A stretch of 36,422 nt of DNA from Chitinispirillaceae bacterium. Lineage in GTDB: Bacteria; Fibrobacterota; Chitinivibrionia; Chitinivibrionales; Chitinispirillaceae. Location of the stretch: assembly GCA_016929415.1 (NCBI GenBank), contig JAFGIW010000083.1, positions 1-36,422 of the forward strand, in the 5' to 3' direction. Made by a program: the position numbers and the translations under genes. Of the stretch, positions 26,016 to 34,400 are shown in pieces; position 1 is the first letter of the stretch, and the number at the start of each line of letters is the position of its first letter. The notes under the pieces were generated by a model. That model did no database searches, had not been told where the DNA came from, and worked only from the letters and a program-made list of their open reading frames with translations.

Positions 26016-26086
26016 GGGGTGATAAAAGAGATAGATGGAGAAATCCGCAGACAGCCGGGAGGAACAAAAAGAGGCTGCTCCTTAAA
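26016..26086. repeat. Dispersed intergenic repeat, copy 1
   Basis: About 70 bases that match the segment at 29768-29837 in the same orientation. Shared wording includes GGGGTGA, a GATAGA(A)TGGAGA block, TCCGCAGAC, CCGGG(A/C)GGAAC and a GCTCC(C)TTAA end. Both copies lie in non-coding DNA. The rest of the 25746-26242 gap between the divergent genes shows nothing recognisable. Confidence 0.55.
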
Positions 26087-26242
26087 ATTCTACTGAATCG
26101 GCACATCAGGATATGCCTGCACCCTAAAACCGCATACGGGAAATGTTTCTTCGGTGGTTTTAGGATACTATATTACGGTGCGGATATCTGTTGACGATTT
26201 CTGCCTGAATGGGGCATCACAACGAGGATGGATGGAGCGGAC

Positions 26243-27967
26243 ATGGAATTCAGTGCGAGAATGAAGAATCTCTGTATACTGTTATTTGCTTCGGGCGTGT
26301 TTTTTTTATCTTATTCCCTTACCGGCAGGGTAATCGATATAAACGGCAGTGGTATCGAAGGCGCTTTCGTGGAACTTGTAAGCGCTGCCCTGTCCGCCAC
26401 TTCCGGTACTGACGGCGCCTGGACCATTCCGGTGGTCGGCGGCATACCGCCGATCCTGAGGAACAGGCTGCTTCCCGTGCCGGTACTCAGGGGCGCCACG
26501 CTCCATTTCGTGGTCGGCGACGATGATGAAAACGTCGGGATAAGCGTCCACGCGCTCGACGGCAGATTCATGTACGATGCGGTGAACCGGAAGCTCGCGG
26601 CTGGTTTTTATCGCCTGAATCCGCTTGACAGGTCCCTCGGCGCCGGCATGTACGCGCTGCGGGTGCGCATCGGCGCTGAAACCGCTCATCTCAGGCTACC
26701 GGTGCTGCGCGGCATGAACACACGCGGCATTTCCCTCAGCAATGCAACCGGCACCGCTTCTGCGGGGCGACTTGAAAAAAGGACCGTGGTAATTGATACC
26801 GTGAGGGTTTCCAAGGCCGGGTATGCTTCCGCCGTCAGGCCCGTGAGCTCTTATGAAGATTCGATAACCATCACGCTGGACACGCTGGCGCCTGCATATC
26901 ACCTTCCTCCGCCCCATCCCTGTTACAACCGGTTTAATGTTGAAAATTGCATAAAGGGTGATCCCAATTCAGCCTGCGGCGGCAACTGTACGGTAGCCAA
27001 CTCCTGCAGCCCGCCGGAGTCCCAGGATAAGGCCAGTTTGCCGAAGACCTTCATTTGTCCGAGGTTCATGCTTTTCAGCACGGAGATGCTTCAGGCCGCG
27101 AAAGACGACGCGAAACTTTATGGATGGGGGGACAACGAGGATCCGCCATTCAACTACGCGGTGGTGGGCCACGACCCCGACGTGGGAGGGCTGGACGATG
27201 TGCAAAGCAGCTGCTGCCAGTGCTATCAGATTATTTACGTAAAACCCGAACCGAGCTCCCCGCAGCCGCCCGAGCTCCCGTACCCCAAACCGCTGATTGT
27301 CCAGAGCTTCAATACGGCCGCCAGCGGTCCCAAGGGATTCGATGTGTTCATGGGCGCCGGAGGATACGGCGCGTTCAACGCCTGTTACGACGATCCCGCA
27401 TTCGGCAACACGTCCAATTTCGATGAGTTCATCTATGACGGGTACCCCTATCAGAATCCGGGCGGCGGGGGTATCTCCTTCCTCAGGTACCCGGAGGAGT
27501 GCCTGGAAGGATGGCCGCCCACCGTCGAGGCGGTGCAATCATCAGAATGCCAGGACAAGATCAAACAGTTGTGTGATCAGGCGCTGGTGAAGTCCTCGAC
27601 GCAGATCACCGAGGATACGAGACGCTCCTGCATCGAAACCAACAAGGTGGAATCGCTCTATCACCAGAACTGGGAGGTGATGGTCAAGCGGGTGCGCTGT
27701 CCGGATAACCTTAGCCGGGTGACGGGGTGCCGTCTGAAGGAAGAAAAATTACCGCTGCCGCATCCCGAGGTGCAGACCCCGGCCGATGCAAAGGCAAACG
27801 GGACTTTCCGGGAGGGCTACCACACCACCACCATGCAGGACTGCTGCAAACCCACCTGCGCCTGGGCCGACTGGGTCGTCGGGCCGAACTATAAACTGCC
27901 TGCGGACGGGGAGTGGAATTCGTTTTATTCGTGCGACAAAAACGGGGTGCCGATTACGAAACCGTAG
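26243..27967 (+). CDS. Secreted GH45-like endoglucanase with circularly permuted order
   Basis: About 574 residues; GGAG precedes the ATG at 26243 by six bases (the frame runs back to 26228; numbering below is from there). Signal peptide at about 12-30. A split carboxypeptidase-regulatory-like domain with an inserted Por-like module spans 31-217. The catalytic part runs from about 230 to 579: SSCCQCYQIIY (327-337), LIVQS then GFDVFMGAGG (acid candidate Asp372), GGGGIS (412-417), KRVRCPDNLSRVTGC (487-501). After a linker come TTTMQDCCKPTCAW (533-546, base candidate Asp538) and FYSCDKNG (566-573). In ordinary GH45 the DCCKPSCxW and FSC segments open the domain, while WCCACYEL, VVQS, HFDLNIPGGG and the RQVQCP...TGCRR segment follow. 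Here the opening segment is at the end. GH45 enzymes are inverting endo-beta-1,4-glucanases with a double-psi barrel. Confidence 0.82.
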   Translation: MEFSARMKNLCILLFASGVFFLSYSLTGRVIDINGSGIEGAFVELVSAALSATSGTDGAWTIPVVGGIPPILRNRLLPVPVLRGATLHFVVGDDDENVGISVHALDGRFMYDAVNRKLAAGFYRLNPLDRSLGAGMYALRVRIGAETAHLRLPVLRGMNTRGISLSNATGTASAGRLEKRTVVIDTVRVSKAGYASAVRPVSSYEDSITITLDTLAPAYHLPPPHPCYNRFNVENCIKGDPNSACGGNCTVANSCSPPESQDKASLPKTFICPRFMLFSTEMLQAAKDDAKLYGWGDNEDPPFNYAVVGHDPDVGGLDDVQSSCCQCYQIIYVKPEPSSPQPPELPYPKPLIVQSFNTAASGPKGFDVFMGAGGYGAFNACYDDPAFGNTSNFDEFIYDGYPYQNPGGGGISFLRYPEECLEGWPPTVEAVQSSECQDKIKQLCDQALVKSSTQITEDTRRSCIETNKVESLYHQNWEVMVKRVRCPDNLSRVTGCRLKEEKLPLPHPEVQTPADAKANGTFREGYHTTTMQDCCKPTCAWADWVVGPNYKLPADGEWNSFYSCDKNGVPITKP

Positions 27968-28018
27968 GGGCACGGCATGCCGTGCCGCACGGTTCGGCTG
28001 AAATATAATCCGATTTCT

Positions 28019-28521
28019 TCATTTCACCCTGACATCCCTCTGTTTCCGGTTCCCCTTCTTGTCCCGGTTGATGTAGGCGCCGTTCGACACCGAGCCGGGG
28101 GAAGGCTGATCCGCTCTTTCAGCGGCCACCCTCCTCCCCAGAAGATTGAAGCGTTCCTCCGATCCGTCTGCAATGGAGTTGCGGATGCGTTGACCGCGGA
28201 GGCCGGACTGCCGGTTCGTGCTTCGCCGTTGGTTTCATTGATGATCGTTACCGACAACAGGCTTCGTGCGCCGGTGGAGGGAATGGTCCGATGCATCAGT
28301 TCGGTGAAATTGGCAACGATGCTCAGCGGCGTCGTTCCCGGGAAATACATTCCTTCCGTCAAATCCGTCACCCGTTGAAGGTTCTCGAACACTATCGGGT
28401 CCGTGTTGGAACAACCCTCGGGAGGGTAGCCGTGCGCCGTATGCAATTCCGTATTCGAAAGAAAGATTCCGTGAATAACCGGCACAGGCCGGTCGGGCTC
28501 CCGCACTACCTTCTCCCTCAC
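28019..28521 (-). pseudogene. Decayed C-terminal part of a secreted protein
   Basis: The frame from the GTG at 28521 overlaps the preceding stop codon (GTGA) and runs to 28024 without similarity to known families in its first half. In its last about 180 bases another frame gives RFNLLGRRVAAERAD and later GAYINRDKKGNRKQRDVRVK ending at 28019, which is a Por-like tail. So the tail is intact as sequence but out of frame with what precedes it. It was probably the 3' end of the CE15-like gene immediately upstream, or of another secreted gene fused to it by deletion. Confidence 0.55.
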
Positions 28522-29705
28522 GGCGTCTGCTCCTTGGGCGGAATGACGTCGAATTTCCTCGTCCCGGGCCTGTTCAGCAGCTTCCGGTCCGCAAAGTCAA
28601 GCAGCGCCGACCAGTCCTCCGGGAACATGCCGTGGCTGCCGTCCCTGAAATTCAGGCCGAGGTTTTCGTCGGCGCCGAGACTGGATTGTTTGGGTGCGCC
28701 GTAACCCAGAGAAATCAAGACCGGGTATTGTTTCACGGTATCGACGGGAGTGAAAATGCCCAGGTCAAATCCGCATTTTTCATTGGGACCGAACATAAGG
28801 TGCATCATACGGTAATCCGCCTGCTTTCCGCTTGCCGTGATACGGGTGAGGGGCGTGGCAATGGCAGCCTTCACATTTCCCGGCGGAGGGGGCATATGGC
28901 CGTATTCGTAATCTTCGAGGATCTGAATCATCTCCCTGCGCCGGGTTCTCCACTGCTCGGGCGTCGTGACTTCGGTTCCGTCATTCATCGTGAGTGGATC
29001 GGGCATTTCCTTGATGATTGGCAGGTTCTTGACCGGGATCACCGGGGGCTTTATGGAAATCATATACATGGTAATGCCGCTCTGTCGGTATGAGGTAATC
29101 GCTGTTTTCAGCGTCTCGAAACCCTCTTTTTGAAAGACAAGGGTATCGACGCCTTGCGCCGCCGCATCGCGGGAAATCCGTAAACCGCCCGTTGCGACGG
29201 AAGCATTGTCGCCCATGAGGATTCCGTTGCCGGTATGTACCAGTTTCAGGGAGGTGGTCGACTCATCAATCGTGATATGCACTACATAAAATCCGGGCGC
29301 CAGTTCGGGAAGCGTATGCGTATGTACCCCGGATTCCATTTTGCCGAGCGGCAGTGTGACCCGTCTTTTTCCACTGCCCGAAAAAATGGAGACAACTCCA
29401 TTATCTGCCGATGCGACGATGGAAAACCGGAGTTGATTTCCCCTGATGACGATGCCGTTGGCGGTTTGCGCTGGAATTCTGCAGATTCCGCCGCTGCGTG
29501 TCGCCGTAGTATTGCTGATCGTGAATTCGCCGCCGGCACCAGTGGCGGCGTTCATCGATGCATCGGAAACAAGCGTTACTTCCGCGCCGGCAAGTGCAGA
29601 ACCCTTGTCGTCGTTGACTTTACCGCTCAGGGATATCTCGACATCCGCCATAACGGTAAAAGCCATGCAGCACGAAATAAAAATCACCCTGCGCGATTGT
29701 AACAT
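28518..29705 (-). CDS. CE15-like esterase paralogue lacking its catalytic middle
   Basis: A 395-residue frame; the ATG at 29705 with GGGGGAGG upstream is chosen over longer starts. The first about 215 residues parallel the CE15 protein ending at 21212: similar signal peptide (VIFISCCMAFTVMADVEISL), split regulatory-like domain and nested Por-like module. The esterase part begins normally (MPDPLTMNDGTEVTTPEQW; LEDYEYGHMPPPP; PVLISLGYG). It then jumps to the family's usual C-terminal end (NLGLNFRDGSHGMFPEDWSALLDFADRKLL without the part between). The segment with GCSRxGK, the acid and most of the alpha/beta core is absent, though the frame remains open. It is presumably inactive as an esterase. 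It could persist as a binding protein, or it is a young pseudogene. Confidence 0.7.
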   Translation of the reverse strand: MLQSRRVIFISCCMAFTVMADVEISLSGKVNDDKGSALAGAEVTLVSDASMNAATGAGGEFTISNTTATRSGGICRIPAQTANGIVIRGNQLRFSIVASADNGVVSIFSGSGKRRVTLPLGKMESGVHTHTLPELAPGFYVVHITIDESTTSLKLVHTGNGILMGDNASVATGGLRISRDAAAQGVDTLVFQKEGFETLKTAITSYRQSGITMYMISIKPPVIPVKNLPIIKEMPDPLTMNDGTEVTTPEQWRTRRREMIQILEDYEYGHMPPPPGNVKAAIATPLTRITASGKQADYRMMHLMFGPNEKCGFDLGIFTPVDTVKQYPVLISLGYGAPKQSSLGADENLGLNFRDGSHGMFPEDWSALLDFADRKLLNRPGTRKFDVIPPKEQTP

Positions 29706-29767
29706 CATTACCTCCCCCTTGAAACGAATTGTAGTGATTTCTAATATACAAACCCTTCTGATAAAAA

Positions 29768-29837
29768 GGGGTGAAAAAAGCGATAGAATGGAGAGTCCGC
29801 AGACTTCCGGGCGGAACGAAAAGGGCCGCTCCCTTAA
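29768..29837. repeat. Dispersed intergenic repeat, copy 2
   Basis: The second copy of the repeat described at 26016-26086. It lies between the CE15-like paralogue and the radical SAM gene. Read on the minus strand both copies encode similar peptides in one frame (ALFVPPGSLRTLHSIAFFTP here, PLFVPPGCLRISPSISFITP in the other), which suggests a common origin from a transposon fragment or decayed gene. Confidence 0.55.
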
Positions 29838-29851
29838 CCCCCTTATTCCCA

Positions 29852-31090
29852 TTAAACCCTCTGGTAATTAGTAGCCTTTTCGAATCCCTCCACCCTGAAT
29901 TTCTTCCTGTTACCAATCGCTTTTACGATAAAATCCTCTGTAAATGAATTGTAAAAGAGAGGTTCCAGAAACGTATCCCCATGTGTCCCGTTTATCAGAA
30001 ATCGGTGAAGTGACTCATCTTTTTTAATGAGGTCATATAATCCAGTTCCCGGATATAGGCGATAAAAAGAATTTACCCCGACCGTGGAAACCTCCATTGA
30101 ATCGAGAAAATCGATAACTTTTTCGAGAGAATCCTGATGTTCATTGGGAAAACCCGTGGACAGATCGACCGCAATCTTTATCCCGTAATGAGACGCATAG
30201 CAGCAGAATTTTTCGACACTTCCGAAATCGCAGCCGCTACTGTTCAGGCTCAACGTAATCAGTCGAGCCCCGGACTGCTGCAGATAGAAAAACAGCTCCT
30301 CCGACACTGGTTCGGGTTTCATATACAGAGTCCAGTTTACCGGTCCGGAATTCGTAATGATCGATTTACACACAGAAACAGCATGGCTCAGCTCCAGATT
30401 GAATTCACTGTCGCACAAATGGAACTGTTCAATTCCATTTTCCTTCAACATGGCTATTTCTTTTCCCACCAGGTCCGGGGGGTGAAAAATCATTCTCTTA
30501 CCGGCTTCGGTACAGAAAAGACAACTGCCGTCACAACCCGTATGAGTACGGAATCCTGCAATACCCCCCTTTTGTGCGTATAACCTATAATCAAAAAGTA
30601 ATTCTCTTCTGAAATGATATTCCGACGCATCGAAATAGTCGTATCCGTCGACCAACCGGGGGATTTTTTCTTTACGTTCAAGGCGGTTCAGTATATCAAC
30701 AAGAGCAGGTTCACCCGGTCCCGAAATTCCACTATCGGAATTGGTGTAGGAAAGAATCGCTTCGGGCATGATCGAAAAACCGGCTCCGCCGAGCATCGTC
30801 ATACAACCATACTTTCCGCACTCGGCAACGATCCTTTTTATTTCGGGAAGGAAGTACTCATTATTCTGAAACAGAACCGTATCGATCTGACGAAGAGTAA
30901 TCCCGACCGCGTCAGGATCGAATCTCTTTATTGCCGTTTCAATATCGTTGTTAACGTCTGAAGAGAAACAGAGGTCGCATACCTCAAACCGGTGCCGTGT
31001 CTTTGAAAGTTCTCCGGCAAGGTATTCTATACCCAGGGACACTACCGGTGGAAAATGGTAACGGTTGGTATTTATGAACAGGATTTTCAT
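29852..31090 (-). CDS. B12-binding-type radical SAM protein
   Basis: A 412-residue protein with AAAGGA seven bases before the ATG. Residues 1-145 resemble a cobalamin-binding Rossmann domain (MKILFINTNRYHFPPVVSLG, FDPDAVGITLRQ, MTMLGGAGFSIMPEAIL) without the DxHxxG motif, as in many members of the group. The radical SAM barrel follows with CDGSCLFC (Cys186, Cys190 and Cys193 bind the 4Fe-4S cluster) and a DSEFN strand. These enzymes start radical reactions on S-adenosylmethionine; members methylate, rearrange or cyclise varied substrates. No partner gene nearby hints at a substrate. It is the only cytoplasmic metabolic enzyme in this part of the window. Confidence 0.85.
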   Translation of the reverse strand: MKILFINTNRYHFPPVVSLGIEYLAGELSKTRHRFEVCDLCFSSDVNNDIETAIKRFDPDAVGITLRQIDTVLFQNNEYFLPEIKRIVAECGKYGCMTMLGGAGFSIMPEAILSYTNSDSGISGPGEPALVDILNRLERKEKIPRLVDGYDYFDASEYHFRRELLFDYRLYAQKGGIAGFRTHTGCDGSCLFCTEAGKRMIFHPPDLVGKEIAMLKENGIEQFHLCDSEFNLELSHAVSVCKSIITNSGPVNWTLYMKPEPVSEELFFYLQQSGARLITLSLNSSGCDFGSVEKFCCYASHYGIKIAVDLSTGFPNEHQDSLEKVIDFLDSMEVSTVGVNSFYRLYPGTGLYDLIKKDESLHRFLINGTHGDTFLEPLFYNSFTEDFIVKAIGNRKKFRVEGFEKATNYQRV

Positions 31091-31298
31091 TGTGTCCTTT
31101 TCCGGTTCTTTAGTACATGGACGACGTCTCTCTGAATGCTGCGGGTACCGCGCATCCTCTCCGCGTCACCTTACAACGAGGCTAAAACAATGCTCCGAGA
31201 CGGTTTTGATAAACATACATTCTTGGTCATGTCTCGCAGTGATCACTCCCGCCGTTACTCTTGTATGGCCTTATTATGATTTTCAGCCGACCGTAGTA

Positions 31299-31304
31299 TA
31301 TAAT
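31299..31304 (+). promoter_or_regulatory. Possible -10 box upstream of the GH9 gene
   Basis: TATAAT lies about 125 bases before the GH9 start in the divergent gap 31091-31430. A matching -35 box is weak (TATGAT-like), so this is only a candidate. Nothing else is recognised in the gap. Confidence 0.25.
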
Positions 31305-31430
31305 TAAAAGGTACTCCGCTCGTCTGAAACGCAACACCTTTTTTCGGTTTTAACCCGTAACAGGGGTATAATGTCCGTTATTACCGGTATCCGTATTGTG
31401 TGTCGGCATACCCCTCCCCGGAGGAGTTCC

Positions 31431-34400
31431 ATGTACAGAACAGTTGATCGCTCATGCATGATTTTCATGCTGACTGCACTTGTGACCGTTATTCGACAGG
31501 CATTTCCCGCGGACTCGCATATTGTTGCCCACTGGCTGTTCAACGAAGGTACCGACACGATACTCAACGATGCAAGCGGTAACGGCCATCAAGGAATCAT
31601 TCACGGCGCGAAATGGACAGCGAACGGACTCAGTTTCGGCGGAGGGGATTATGTGGCCGTTGAAGACGATTCAACATTCGAGCTCGGCGGTGACTGGACC
31701 ATCGAATATAAGGCGGTTTTCAGCGGAATTACCATCAGAGATGTTCCCGGGTGTGGTATCGTTTTTTCACGCAGTACCGGCAGCGGCATCGACTATGCGG
31801 TCGGCACATTTCCGCTCTTTAACAATTCATTCATGAACCATCAATATTACGCGCATACCGATGTGTACCTTCAACGCACTCCGACCGACACATTACACTG
31901 TCAGGTGATGGACCGGTTCACTCCGGCCCCGGACCGTATTGCAATTGTCAAACAGGGAACACTGATAAACATCTTCCACGATTCCAGAATCGTCTATCGT
32001 ACACACGCTCCCCCGGCATCGATATCAGGAGACGGCATAGTGCGCATCGGCGCGCTTGTAGCCGATACCGGAACCGCCGTCATCAACCGGTATGGATTCC
32101 GCGGGCAGCTCCAGGAATTGAAAATAGCGGACACCGCACTCTACACCCCTTCGATTGAACGGGTGAACGGACTTGTTGCGCAGTGGAATTTTGACGAGTC
32201 ATCAGGAGACACGGCCACGGACATAAGCGGAAACGGTCACCACGGCATTATCACGGGAGCGATACGGACCGACGGCGTCAGCGGATCGTCACTTACCTTT
32301 CTCGACAGCGGCTGTGTAGCGGTCAGCCGCCATCCCCATTTCAACATCGATTCGGCATTGACCATCATCGCATGGGTCCGCACCTATTCTCCCGGCGGCG
32401 CTCAAACCATCATCGACCGGTACTCCACAAGTCACGGGTATTCCCTCGGGCTTGAAAATCGAAAACCCGCGGCAGCGGTCGGCAACACGATAAACAACTC
32501 CACCATTGCGAATCCGCTCGTCGCCGCCGCGGCGCTGCAGGTCGACAGATGGCACCTTGTCGCCCTTACCGTGGCCGGCGACACGGCCAGGCTTTTCATT
32601 GACACCATGATCACGCGGTCAGTCGCCACAAGCGCGTCAATCGGTTTTGACGATACCACGCTTTACATCGGCAGACAGATATCCGTCAACCGGGCGGCTC
32701 AGTACTTCAACGGCAGTCTCGATGAAATCTCCATTTACGACATCGCGCTCCCCCCGGACTCCATAACATCACTCTACCGGCGCATAACGGCCGCGGCACC
32801 CGCCGACACGAGCGCACCCGTCATCATCATAAACGGGTCCGGCACGGTCATCATCCTGCAGGGACGGCCATACGGCGATGCGGGAGCAACGGCATGGGAC
32901 GGCAACGACGGCGAAATCACCGACAGCATTCAGGTCAACAATCCGGCCGATACCCTTACTCCCGGCGTCTACCGTGTTGTTTACACCATAACAAACAGCG
33001 CCGGAAAAAAAGCGACCGCCTCCCGCACGGTTACGGTCCAACCCGATACCCTTGCACCGGTAATCAGTCTCGCGGGCGATCGGATCGTCTACCTTACGAA
33101 GGGTGACACCTTTGTCGAGCCGGGATATTCGGCAATAGAATATCCCGCGAAGCAGACGGTTACCGGGTTGGTGGAGGTCAACTCGAATCTCAACACCGCC
33201 GTCAACGGGACCTACCGGATCGTCTACTCGGTAACCGACCCCATGGGGTTGACTGCGACCGCTGCGCGTACGGTAATCGTCCGCGACCTTCCCTGCCGCG
33301 TCGCCATACGCCTCAACCAGCTCGGTTATTATCCGTCTCAGAAAAAAACCGCCTGTATCGCCGGCTTCGACGGCGATACCTTCGACATTCTCTCCAGCCG
33401 CGACAATTCGGTGGTGTTCACCGGAGCGCTTTCCGATTCAGTGAAAAACGGAAATAGTGACGAATACATCAGGATCGCCGATTTCAGCCCGCTTTCCGAA
33501 CCGGGCGACTACGTGCTGCGCTGCAGAGGATTCGGATACTCATATCAGTTCGCGGTCACGAACTCGGTCTACGGAGAAGTATCCCGCGCGGCGCTGAAAG
33601 CCTACTATTTCCAGCGCTGCTCTACCCCCATTGAATACCGGTATGGAGGAACGTATGCGCGTCCGGCCGGGCACCCCGACACCGCATGTCCGGCATACTC
33701 CGATTCGAAGCAGATCCGCCCGCTCCGCGGCGGGTGGTACGATGCGGGCGACTACGGTAAATACATCGTCAACGGCGGCATCACGCTGGGTACCCTCCTT
33801 TCACTGCATGAACTGTGCCCCGGCCGTTTCGGCGACTCGCTCATGAACATTCCGGAAACCGGGAACGGCAGGGACGATCTGCTTGACGAAATCAAATGGG
33901 AGCTCGACTGGTTCACAACGATGCAGGACACCTCCGGAGGAGTCTATTTTAAAATGGGTCCCGGCGGCTGGCCGGGATTCATCATGCCGGAAAACGATCG
34001 TGCGACCCGCTATTTCTATCCCATGTCAACAACCTCCGCCCTCAATTTCGCCGCCGTGACGGCGCAGGCCGCGCGGGTCTTCAAAGGCTTCGATTCCACC
34101 TATGCGGCCGAGTGCCTCCAGCGTGCCGAAAAAGCGTGGAAGTGGGCCGAAAAAAATCCGGATGTCGCCCATCCCAGAGAGACCGGCGGAACCGGGCAAT
34201 ACGACGACACAACCTATGACGATGAATTTCTGTGGGCCGCGGCCGAACTCTATGTTACCACCGGTAGTGATACCTACCTGCCGTATCTCGACACCTCCTT
34301 TGCATACCGGCTTACGCAGCCGGCATCGTGGAGAGACGTGGATAACCTGCCGCTGCATACCCTCGCATGGCGGGATACAAAACAATCGTCGAAAATTACC

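Noticed and set aside
26969..27538. Minus-strand open frame of 189 codons inside the GH45 gene
   Set aside because: Antisense shadow of a recognisable catalytic domain with no start signal or family features.
27977..28378. Plus-strand open frame of 133 codons after the GH45 gene
   Set aside because: It is antisense to a recognisable Por-like tail sequence and begins without a ribosome binding site.
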